From positions 1-41,132 of the forward strand of contig CAMDDZ010000049.1 of NCBI GenBank assembly GCA_945893145.1: a stretch of DNA of 41,132 nucleotides, read 5' to 3'. Made by a program: the position numbers and the translations under genes. Shown here one piece after another: positions 23,441 to 31,121 of the stretch; the stretch's first letter is position 1; every line of letters starts with the position of its first letter. The notes below the pieces were generated by a model. The model did not search any database. It saw nothing but the letters and a program-made list of their open reading frames with translations, and was not told the origin of the DNA. Origin of the DNA: Rhodoplanes serenus (GTDB lineage: Bacteria > Pseudomonadota > Alphaproteobacteria > Rhizobiales > Xanthobacteraceae).

Positions 23441-24268
23441 ATGCGAATCCGCATTTCCCACGAGACGCTTTACCGTTACGAGCAGCCGGCGACTGGCGTG
23501 ATCCAGACGCTGCGGCTCACGCCGCGCAACCACGACGGCCAATACGTGGTGGATTGGCGGATCGACGTGTCGGAGAATTGCGAGCTCAATCAGCTCGACG
23601 ACGCATTCGGCAATATCACCCACGTGTTCAGCCTCGACGGCCCACTCTCGGAGTTGCGTGTGGCGGTGGACGGCGAGGTCGAGACCCAGGACACCCATGG
23701 CGTGGTGCGCGGCGCCCTTGAGCGCTTTCCGCCGAGCCTGTTCCTGCGCGAGACCGCGCTGACGCGGCACGATCCGGCGATCGTCGAGTTTGCCAAGGCG
23801 TCGCGGCTCGTCTCGGGCGATGACGCGCTGAAGATCCTGCATGGTTTGCTCGATCGCATTCATGGCGAGGTCGTGTTCGACACCGAGCGGACCCAAACCA
23901 CGACCACAGCCGCCGAAGCGTTCGCGCTCAAGCGCGGCGTGTGTCAGGACCTGACGCATATTTTCCTTGTGGCGGCGCGCAGCCTCGGTATTCCGGCGCG
24001 TTACATCGGCGGGCACTTCCATCGCGCCGATGGCGCCACCGACCAGGGCGCCGGCCACGCCTGGGCGGAGGCGTTCGTGCCTGATCTGGGCTGGGTTGCG
24101 TTCGATCCGGCGAATGGCATGTGCGCCACCGACGCGCATGTGCGGGTTGCGGTTGGCCTCGATTATCTGGGTGCTTCGCCAGTGCGCGGCAGCCGGCACG
24201 GCGGCGGCACCGAGGCGATGGAGGTGTCGGTGCAGGTGCAGCAGACCCAGCGGCAGACGCAGGGTTAA
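23441..24268 (+). CDS. Transglutaminase-like cysteine peptidase (COG1305)
   Basis: The 275-residue protein has an N-terminal bacterial transglutaminase-like beta domain (MRIRISHETLYRYEQPATGV) and a papain-like core with catalytic Cys168 (KRGVCQDLTH), His206 (GHAWAEAFV) and Asp222 (FDPANG). It could cleave or form isopeptide bonds. The ATG at 23441 is used because upstream open codons encode the repeat. It completes the ATP-grasp/alpha-E/transglutaminase set. In many genomes the next gene encodes the proteasome-like Anbu protease; here the next gene is an unrelated leftward glutathione transferase, so that partner is missing from this locus. Confidence 0.92.
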   Translation: MRIRISHETLYRYEQPATGVIQTLRLTPRNHDGQYVVDWRIDVSENCELNQLDDAFGNITHVFSLDGPLSELRVAVDGEVETQDTHGVVRGALERFPPSLFLRETALTRHDPAIVEFAKASRLVSGDDALKILHGLLDRIHGEVVFDTERTQTTTTAAEAFALKRGVCQDLTHIFLVAARSLGIPARYIGGHFHRADGATDQGAGHAWAEAFVPDLGWVAFDPANGMCATDAHVRVAVGLDYLGASPVRGSRHGGGTEAMEVSVQVQQTQRQTQG

Positions 24269-24367
24269 GCGGTTTTCAGTTCGCTTGAAGAAACTCCGCC
24301 CTCATGCACGGGCATCGCCGTCCGAAGACAGCGTGGCTTCGCTCGCCTATGAGCGATTACGATAGGG

Positions 24368-25255
24368 TTACCCGCGCGCGCCGATCTTGTCCTGCGTTTT
24401 GGTTTGGAAATCGCCGGCGTCATGGCGCTCGTGCAATTGTTCTTCAGGCTTCCCACTGGCGCGGTTGACCATTCGGCCTCGCTTGACGGCCGCCCGTTGC
24501 TCGATCTCGTTCTTCCAGCGCGTCAGGTTTTTATATTCGTGGGTCTGCAGGAATTTGCGCGGGTCGTTGTAGGAGGCGCCGTTTAACATGCCGTTGCCGT
24601 ACCACGGCCAGATCGCCATATCGGCGATCGAATATTCGTCGCCGGCCATGAAATGATTATCCGCAAGGTGGCGGTCGAGCACATCGAGCAGGCGTTTCAC
24701 CTCCATCGTAAAACGGTTGATGGCGTATTTGATCTTCACCGGCGCATAGGCATAGAAATGCCCGAAGCCGCCGCCCACATAGGGCGTTGAACCCATCTGC
24801 CAGAACAGCCAGTTCAGCGCTTCGGTGCGCTTGGCGGGATCCTTCGGCAGGAAGGCGCCGAATTTTTCCGCGAGGTAGAGCAGGATCGCGCCGGATTCGA
24901 AAACGCGTTGCGGCGTCGGCCCGCTATAGTCCATCAGCGCCGGGATTTTGGAATTCGGGTTCACCCCGACAAATCCACTGCCGAACTGGTCGCCTTCACC
25001 GATCCGGATCAGCCAGGCGTCATATTCTGCGCCGCGATGACCGGCGGCCAGCAACTCCTCCAGCATGATCGTGACCTTGACGCCGTTCGGCGTCGCCAGC
25101 GAATAGAGCTGCAGCGGATGCTTGCCGCGCGGCAACGCCTTGTCATGGGTCGGGCCCGCGATCGGGCGATTGGTGTTGGCATAGCGCCACTCGGGCCGGT
25201 CGTCTTTCTCCCAGACCCAGACGTCCGGCGGCGTGTATCCAGGTGTGTCAGTCAT
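24368..25255 (-). CDS. yghU: Glutathione transferase family protein (YghU-like)
   Basis: The 295-residue protein matches the YghU branch: an N-terminal extension (MTDTPGYTPPDVWVWEKDD), the active-site-region TPNGVK (55-60), NPNSKIPAL (99-107), the glutathione-binding Glu120-Ser121 of FESGAIL, and the helical domain with GEYSIADMAIWPW-like residues. E. coli YghU binds two glutathiones and has disulfide-bond reductase activity. The last 25 residues are basic/glutamine-rich and specific to this lineage. It stands alone, convergent with the transglutaminase gene; the roughly 100-base gap between them shows only a decayed repeat-like sequence. Confidence 0.9.
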   Translation of the reverse strand: MTDTPGYTPPDVWVWEKDDRPEWRYANTNRPIAGPTHDKALPRGKHPLQLYSLATPNGVKVTIMLEELLAAGHRGAEYDAWLIRIGEGDQFGSGFVGVNPNSKIPALMDYSGPTPQRVFESGAILLYLAEKFGAFLPKDPAKRTEALNWLFWQMGSTPYVGGGFGHFYAYAPVKIKYAINRFTMEVKRLLDVLDRHLADNHFMAGDEYSIADMAIWPWYGNGMLNGASYNDPRKFLQTHEYKNLTRWKNEIEQRAAVKRGRMVNRASGKPEEQLHERHDAGDFQTKTQDKIGARG

Positions 25256-25339
25256 GTTGGGCTCTCTTGTATCGCTCGATCAGTTGGCCGAATGCATAGA
25301 GTGGCGAGCGTGGGCTGTCCAATCATGAACGGGGCAAAA

Positions 25340-26179
25340 TTACATAATCGCGAATTCGGAGTTCTTCCGGTCCGTCACCAGCATGCAGCCGGGATAATGC
25401 GTGATGCAGAATTCCGGCTTCACCGTCGCCACCACCGACTGCGGCGTCACTCCGCAGGCCCAGAACACCGGCATTTCGTCCTTGTTGATCTGCGCCGCAT
25501 CGCCCCAGTCGGGCTTGGCGATGTCCTTGATGCCGATCAGCTCCGGCATGCCGAGATGCACCGGCGCGCCGTGCACGGCGGGAAAGCGTGTGGTGATCTG
25601 GACGGCGCGGATCGCGTCGGCGGGTTTCAGCGGCCGCATCGACACAACGAGCGGGCCATGGAACGGACCGGCCGGCGTCGTCTCGATCGAGGTGCGATAC
25701 ATCGGCACGGTCGAGCCTTGGCTGATGTGACGCAGCTCCATGCCATCCTGCATCAGCGCGTCTTCAAATGAGAACGAGCAGCCGAGCGCGAAGATCACGA
25801 GATCGTCGCGCCAGTGCTTGGTGATGTCGGTTGGCTCGTCGATCAGCTCACCGTTGCGGAACACTTTGTAGCGGCAGAGATCGGTGCGGATGTCGAGGTC
25901 TGCGCCGAGCGAGGGAAGCCGCGGATCGCCGGGGCTGCCGGCCGCCAGCAGCGGGCAGGGCTTCGGATTGAGCTGGCAGAAGCGCATGAAGTCGGAGGCC
26001 AGCGCGGCGGGCAGAATGGCGAGATTGCCCTGCACGTAGCCCGGCGCCAGACCGGATGTCGGTCCGGTCCACTCGCCCCGGCGGATCGCCAAACGTGCGG
26101 CCTGGCCGGTCGGCGGGATCGTGGACGCCTTGCGCTCAATCGTCGCGACTGCGGCAGGCTGGGAGGCGGGCGCTGACAT
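25340..26179 (-). CDS. DUF1445 family protein (putative hydro-lyase / D-glutamate cyclase-like)
   Basis: The 279-residue protein matches the DUF1445 family: [26 protein letters not shown] near residue 131, and the C-terminal FWACGVTPQ and [13 protein letters not shown]. The family is annotated as a putative hydro-lyase, and a eukaryotic relative is a D-glutamate cyclase; bacterial roles are mostly unknown. The N-terminal 30 residues are Ala/Thr-rich and may be a tail. It diverges from the LIV-type transporter operon, with about 165 bases between starts. Confidence 0.85.
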   Translation of the reverse strand: MSAPASQPAAVATIERKASTIPPTGQAARLAIRRGEWTGPTSGLAPGYVQGNLAILPAALASDFMRFCQLNPKPCPLLAAGSPGDPRLPSLGADLDIRTDLCRYKVFRNGELIDEPTDITKHWRDDLVIFALGCSFSFEDALMQDGMELRHISQGSTVPMYRTSIETTPAGPFHGPLVVSMRPLKPADAIRAVQITTRFPAVHGAPVHLGMPELIGIKDIAKPDWGDAAQINKDEMPVFWACGVTPQSVVATVKPEFCITHYPGCMLVTDRKNSEFAIM

Positions 26180-26343
26180 GGGCTCACTTGTCCTTGTTCG
26201 GATTGGCCAATTCGATCCTGGTCTGCCTATCTTATCACCCGCTTATTGCGCTGATACCGGTTGAATCCGCGCACTGGATCGCGTTTGCTTAGGGTTCTGG
26301 GGAATTTGTGACATCGGCGACGTCCGAGCAGGGAGGGACAGCT

Positions 26344-27642
26344 ATGGCCAATAACGACAAGACACCGAATGAAATCGATGGGTTCTGGTATCGCGGCAAG
26401 GTCACGCGCCGCACGCTGATCGGTTACGGCGCGACCGCCGGCGCCATCGGCGCCACCATGCTGGTGCCGGCGCCGTGGCAAGCGGCATTCGGCCAAGCCA
26501 AGCCCTACAAGATCGGCTCGTTGCAGCCGCTCTCGGGTGCCGGCGCCGCCGGCGGCAAGACCGCGCTGGTCGGCCTGCAGATGGCGGTCGATCGCATCAA
26601 CAAGGCGGGCGGCATCAACGGCCGGCCGGTCGAGATCGTGATTGCGGACGACGAGTCCAAGCCCGACGTCGGCCGCCGCAAGACCGAGAAGCTTCTGGTC
26701 GAGGACAAGGTCGATGCGCATGTCGGCGGCTTCCTCTCCAACATCTGCCTCGCCTGCATGCCGGTGTTCGAGGAGAACAAGGTCGTCAACATGATCAGCG
26801 TGTGTCTCGACACCACGCTGACCACGACGAAGTGCAACCGCTTCAGCTTCCGGGTTCACGACTACGCGCCGTCGCAGGCGGTGGCGTTCGCGCCCGAGCT
26901 CGTCAAGATGGGCAAGAAGTGGCACATCGCATTTGCCGACTATTCGTGGGGCCAGTCGACTCGCGATGCCTATGCGGATCAGATCAAGAAGGCCGGCGGC
27001 GAAGTGGTCGGCACCACCGGTATCCCGCTCGGCACCGCCGACATGACGTCGTTCCTTTCCAAGATCACCGGCAACTTCGACGGGCTGTTCGGCATCTTCT
27101 TCGGCAAGGATGGCGTGACGATCGGCAACCAGGCGTTCGACTTGGGCCTCACCAAGAAGTACAAGTGGGCTGGCGACGGCGCCATTGCGGAATCCACCAA
27201 CCTGCCGGCGCTCGGCAGCAAGATCGACGGCTTCATCGGCATCAACCGTTATATCCCGGTGCTCGAAGCGCCGTTCAATACGCCGGCTCACAAGAAGTTC
27301 TTCGATGAGGCGGTGGTCCGGCTCAAGCAGATCGATCCCTCCGGCCCGCTGCCCGACCGCTACGTGCAGGCGAACTACGAGGCGATGAATGCGCTCAAGA
27401 TCGGCATGGAGAAGTCGAAGTTCCGTGGCCGCGAGGACACCGACAAGTTGATCGGCGCGCTCGAAGGCCTGGAGATGAAGGAAGGCGATGACTTCCCGCA
27501 GGGCGACAAGACGCTCCGCAAGGAAGATCACCAGGCGTTCTTGCGCCAGGTCATCGCTGAGGTGAGGGGCGGCAAGTACAAGGTCCTCAAGGTGATCGAC
27601 AAGGACGCGACGGTCTTCCCGTCGGCCTGCAAGTTCACCTAA
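26344..27642 (+). CDS. ABC transporter substrate-binding protein (LivK/peripla_BP_6 type)
   Basis: The 432-residue receptor has a twin-arginine leader (VTRRTLIGYGATAGAIG, Arg22-Arg23) with a probable cut near residue 50 (AFGQA), then the type I periplasmic-binding fold: IGSLQPLSGAGAAGGK, KAGGINGRPVEIVIADDE and FAPELVKMGKKW. GGAGGGACAGCT precedes the ATG. Such receptors bind branched-chain amino acids, urea or, in Rhodopseudomonas and relatives, aromatic acids. It is the first gene of a five-gene transporter operon; the next gene starts directly after its stop codon. Confidence 0.92.
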   Translation: MANNDKTPNEIDGFWYRGKVTRRTLIGYGATAGAIGATMLVPAPWQAAFGQAKPYKIGSLQPLSGAGAAGGKTALVGLQMAVDRINKAGGINGRPVEIVIADDESKPDVGRRKTEKLLVEDKVDAHVGGFLSNICLACMPVFEENKVVNMISVCLDTTLTTTKCNRFSFRVHDYAPSQAVAFAPELVKMGKKWHIAFADYSWGQSTRDAYADQIKKAGGEVVGTTGIPLGTADMTSFLSKITGNFDGLFGIFFGKDGVTIGNQAFDLGLTKKYKWAGDGAIAESTNLPALGSKIDGFIGINRYIPVLEAPFNTPAHKKFFDEAVVRLKQIDPSGPLPDRYVQANYEAMNALKIGMEKSKFRGREDTDKLIGALEGLEMKEGDDFPQGDKTLRKEDHQAFLRQVIAEVRGGKYKVLKVIDKDATVFPSACKFT

Positions 27643-28440
27643 GTGTCAGCCGATGCGGCCACGCTAACGGCCTCCCCGTCCGAAACCGGCCGGGGAGGCG
27701 AGACGGTCCCTGTGCTTCGCACCGAGGGCCTGACGATGCGCTTTGGCGGCCTCACCGCGCTCAACAATGTCAACTTCCAGATCAATCGCGGCGAGGTGCG
27801 CGCCATCATCGGCGCCAACGGCGCCGGCAAGAGCACGTTTTTCAATTGCCTCACAGGCGTGCTGCGGCCGACCTCAGGCCGCATCCTGCTCAACGGCGAG
27901 AACGTCGCCGGTATGCCCTCCAACAAGATTTCGCAGCGGGGCATGGCCCGCTCGTACCAGATCACCAACATCCTTCCGAATGCCACCACGCTGGAGAACG
28001 TGCGGATCGCCGCACAATCGCGCCGGCACGGCTGGAGCATGCTCAAGCACCGCGATGGCTATCGCGATTTGATCGACAAGGCCGAGGCGGTGCTGGACTC
28101 GGTCGGTCTGCGACCGAAGGCGGATGAGCTTGCCGCCAATCTGTCCCACGGCGAGCAACGCAACCTCGAGATCGGCATCGCACTTGCGACCGAGCCGCAG
28201 CTTTTATGCCTCGACGAGCCGACGGCAGGCATGAGCGGCGCGGAGACGCACGAGACCATGCAGCTCGTGCGCAGCATCGCGAAGAACCTCACCATCCTGA
28301 TCGTCGAGCACGACATGCAGGTGGTGATGGAGCTCTGCAACCAGATCACCGTGCTGCACTACGGCGAAATCCTTGCGCAAGGCACGCCGGCCGAGATCCA
28401 GCAGAATGCGCGCGTGCAAGAGGTCTATCTCAAGACATGA
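27643..28440 (+). CDS. livG: ABC transporter ATP-binding protein (LivG type)
   Basis: The 265-residue ATPase has Walker A GANGAGKST (57-65), signature LSHGEQRNLEI, Walker B LLCLDEPTAGMS and switch VEHDM. The first 25 residues are a lineage-specific lead. The GTG start abuts the preceding stop codon with no gap. It pairs with the LivF-type ATPase to drive the LivH/LivM permeases. The substrate is set by the receptor and is unknown. Confidence 0.93.
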   Translation: MSADAATLTASPSETGRGGETVPVLRTEGLTMRFGGLTALNNVNFQINRGEVRAIIGANGAGKSTFFNCLTGVLRPTSGRILLNGENVAGMPSNKISQRGMARSYQITNILPNATTLENVRIAAQSRRHGWSMLKHRDGYRDLIDKAEAVLDSVGLRPKADELAANLSHGEQRNLEIGIALATEPQLLCLDEPTAGMSGAETHETMQLVRSIAKNLTILIVEHDMQVVMELCNQITVLHYGEILAQGTPAEIQQNARVQEVYLKT

Positions 28441-29186
28441 GCGCGACCGCCGCCGCAACCGAGATCCAGAACACGCCGCTGATCGGCGTCGAGGACCTGC
28501 ACACGTTTTACGGCAAGAGCCACATCTTGCATGGCATCTCGCTCAAGGTCGGCGCCGGCGAGGTGGTGGGGCTGTTGGGCCGCAACGGCGTCGGCAAGAG
28601 CACCACGCTGAAGACCATCATGGGTCTGGTTCGCCCGAGCCAGGGCAGGGTGGTGTACCAGGGCTACCCGATCACCAGCATGGCGCCGCACAAGCTCGCG
28701 CGCATGGGCATCGCCTATGTGCCGGAAGACCGGCGCATCTTCCGCCTGCTCACCGTGATGGAAAATCTGCGCACCGGGCTCGACCGCGGCAACGTTACCG
28801 ACGCGCGCAAGCGCGAACTGCTCGACAAGGTGTTCACCTATTTCCCGGTGCTGGCCGAGCGCCGCGACCAGGCTGGCGGCACGCTGTCGGGCGGCGAGCA
28901 GCAGATGCTTGCGATCGCCCGCGCCATGATGCTCGAGCCGAAGATCATCCTGCTCGACGAGCCGACCGAAGGTCTGATGCCACGCATGGTGTCGCAGATC
29001 AGTGAGATCATCGGCGCGCTGCACCGCGAGGGCGTCGCCATCCTGCTGGTGGAGCAGAACGTGCCGCTGACGCTGGCGGCGAGCCAGCGCGTCTACATCA
29101 TGGAGAAGGGTGAGGTGCGCCACCACGCCTTGGCGTCCGAGCTCAAGGTCGGCGACCCGGTCATCCAGCAGTACTTGGGGATCTAG
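28437..29186 (+). CDS. livF: ABC transporter ATP-binding protein (LivF type)
   Basis: The 249-residue ATPase has Walker A GRNGVGKST (48-56), signature LSGGEQQMLAIAR, Walker B IILLDEPTEGL and VEQNV. LivF-specific features include the AYVPEDRRIFRLLTVMENL stretch. Its ATG overlaps the LivG stop by 4 bases (28437-28440). It is the second nucleotide-binding subunit of the transporter and is followed one base later by LivH. Confidence 0.94.
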   Translation: MSATAAATEIQNTPLIGVEDLHTFYGKSHILHGISLKVGAGEVVGLLGRNGVGKSTTLKTIMGLVRPSQGRVVYQGYPITSMAPHKLARMGIAYVPEDRRIFRLLTVMENLRTGLDRGNVTDARKRELLDKVFTYFPVLAERRDQAGGTLSGGEQQMLAIARAMMLEPKIILLDEPTEGLMPRMVSQISEIIGALHREGVAILLVEQNVPLTLAASQRVYIMEKGEVRHHALASELKVGDPVIQQYLGI

Positions 29187-29187
29187 G

Positions 29188-30090
29188 ATGGATTTGCTCC
29201 AGCAATGCTTCCACGGCATGTCGTTCGATCTGTTCGTGATTCAGACACTGAACGGCATCGTGACCGGCATGATCCTGGCGCTGGTCGCCTCCGGCCTGAC
29301 GCTGATCTTCGGCATCATGGACGTGGTGAACTTCGCGCACGGCGAGCTCTTTATGTTGGGCGCCTACATGGGCGTGCTGGTGCTGGCCACCACCGGCAGC
29401 TTCTGGCTGGCGCTGATCTTGGCGACGCTGATCGTCGGGCTGATCGGGGCGGCACTGCAGATCACCACACTGCGCCCGCTGATCGGCCGCGATCCGCTCA
29501 CCACGATCCTTGCGACCTTCGGCATATCGCTGATCTTGCAGAACTACGCGCTGTGGCAGTTCGGCCCGGTGGCGCGCAAGATCCAGGAGCCTTACACCGG
29601 CCACTTCAATCTCTTCTATCTGGAATACCCGTGGTACCGCCTGGTGATCGCGGGCCTGTCGGCTGCCATCATCGGCGGCTTCTGGATGTTTCTCAAATAC
29701 GGCAAGTACGGCATCTGGATCAGAGCCACCACGCAGGATCGCGTCATGGCGCAGGCCATGGGCATTCCGGTGCCGTGGGTGCACACCGCGGCATTTGCCA
29801 TCGGCGCCGGCATGGCGGCGGCGAGCGGCGTGCTGTTCGGCCCGCTGGTCGGCGTCAATCATATCATGGGGCTCGATTGGGTCTTGAAGGCCTTCATCGT
29901 CGTCGTGGTCGGCGGCATGGGCAACCTCGGCGGCTCGATCGCGGCCGCGATCTTGATCAGTCTGCTTGAAGCCTACGCATCCATGCTCGGCTGCATCAGC
30001 CCGGCCCAGGCCGTCATCGTGTCCTTCGTGGTGCTGGTGCTGACGCTGCTGTTCCGTCCCACCGGCTTGTTTGTCCCGACGCCCAAATGA
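29188..30090 (+). CDS. livH: Branched-chain-type ABC transporter permease (LivH type)
   Basis: The 300-residue membrane protein has the LivH pattern: LNGIVTGMILALVASGLTLIFGIMDVVNFAHGELFMLGAY at the N-terminus and a loop with VLKAFIVVVVGGMGNLGGS in the C-terminal third. About eight membrane spans are expected. The frame extends upstream, but that part is a shadow of LivF, so the ATG at 29188 is used. It overlaps LivM by 4 bases. Confidence 0.93.
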   Translation: MDLLQQCFHGMSFDLFVIQTLNGIVTGMILALVASGLTLIFGIMDVVNFAHGELFMLGAYMGVLVLATTGSFWLALILATLIVGLIGAALQITTLRPLIGRDPLTTILATFGISLILQNYALWQFGPVARKIQEPYTGHFNLFYLEYPWYRLVIAGLSAAIIGGFWMFLKYGKYGIWIRATTQDRVMAQAMGIPVPWVHTAAFAIGAGMAAASGVLFGPLVGVNHIMGLDWVLKAFIVVVVGGMGNLGGSIAAAILISLLEAYASMLGCISPAQAVIVSFVVLVLTLLFRPTGLFVPTPK

Positions 30091-31046
30091 CGCCACGCGA
30101 TCACAAATATTACTGGATCGGGTTCGCGGTCATCATCGCGGCGCTCGCCATTGCGCCACTGGTGCTGCCGCCGTACTGGCAGCGCTTCCTGACCGAGATT
30201 CTGATCTGGGGCCTGCTCGCGATGTCGTCGGACATCCTGATCGGCTACACCGGCATGGTGTCGTTCGGCCACTCGGCCTTCTTCGGACTTGGCATGTATG
30301 GGGCGGCGGCGGCGCTTCTGATGTTCAAGCCCGCCAACATGTGGCTGGCGTTCGTGTTCGGGCTGACCGGCGCGGCGCTCGTCGCGATGTTCGTCGCCTA
30401 TTTCTCAACCCGGCTGCGCGACATCTATTTCGCCATTACGACGCTTATTTTTTCCCAGATCTTCTACGTCATCATCTTCACCTGGACCGATGTGACGGGC
30501 GGCGAGAACGGGTTGTCGTTCAGCCGGCCGCAGCTCGGTATCCCGGGCGTCTGGACCACGCCGTTCACCGGCGAGACCATGCATTGGTTCGTGCTGGCAG
30601 TGGTGGCCGGGTCCTACCTGATCCTGCGGCGCATCACCCAGTCGCCGTTCGGCATGGTGCTGCAATCGATCCGCGAGAACGAGCCGCGCACGCGCGCCAT
30701 CGGCTATCCGGTCGAGCGCTACAAGATCGTAGCCGTGATGCTGTCCGGCATGTTCGCGGGGCTCGCGGGCGTGCTCTACGCCATCCAGAACCGTTTCGCG
30801 GCGCCGGATTTCGTGCATTTTTTGCTGTCCGGCGAGGCCGTGATCTTCAACGTCATGGGCGGCATCGGCACGCTGGTCGGGCCGATCGTGGGCGCCGGCT
30901 TCTTCCTGCTGCTGCGCGAATTCCTCGGCCGGCTGTTCGGCGAGCAGTTCCCCTATCTGATCCCGCTCGGCTTCATTTTCATCGTGATGATCATCTTCCT
31001 GCCGCAGGGATTGCTCGGCTTCGCGCGGCGCTGGCTCAACCGCTGA
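30087..31046 (+). CDS. livM: Branched-chain-type ABC transporter permease (LivM type)
   Basis: The 319-residue membrane protein carries the LivM features: ILIWGLLAMSSDILIGYTGMVSFGHSAFFGLG, the middle FSRPQLGIPGV loop and IRENEPRTRAIGYPVERYK, the cytoplasmic coupling region. It pairs with LivH. It closes the transporter set; the molybdenum hydroxylase gene follows after 75 bases without a recognisable terminator, so the two may be co-transcribed. Confidence 0.93.
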   Translation: MTPRDHKYYWIGFAVIIAALAIAPLVLPPYWQRFLTEILIWGLLAMSSDILIGYTGMVSFGHSAFFGLGMYGAAAALLMFKPANMWLAFVFGLTGAALVAMFVAYFSTRLRDIYFAITTLIFSQIFYVIIFTWTDVTGGENGLSFSRPQLGIPGVWTTPFTGETMHWFVLAVVAGSYLILRRITQSPFGMVLQSIRENEPRTRAIGYPVERYKIVAVMLSGMFAGLAGVLYAIQNRFAAPDFVHFLLSGEAVIFNVMGGIGTLVGPIVGAGFFLLLREFLGRLFGEQFPYLIPLGFIFIVMIIFLPQGLLGFARRWLNR

Positions 31047-31121
31047 AGCCCAACGTCGCGGCTGTTCCAACCCTCAGGATCGGCTAACATCGCGCAACAC
31101 CATCCAGTTGCGAGGCGAGCC

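Noticed and set aside
26273..26290. Second sigma-54 site (TGGATCG...TTGCT) before the LIV-type operon
   Set aside because: The spacing between the GG and GC elements is one base too short and the -24 element is weak.
26227..27531. 434-codon minus frame
   Set aside because: Shadow of the LIV-type receptor.
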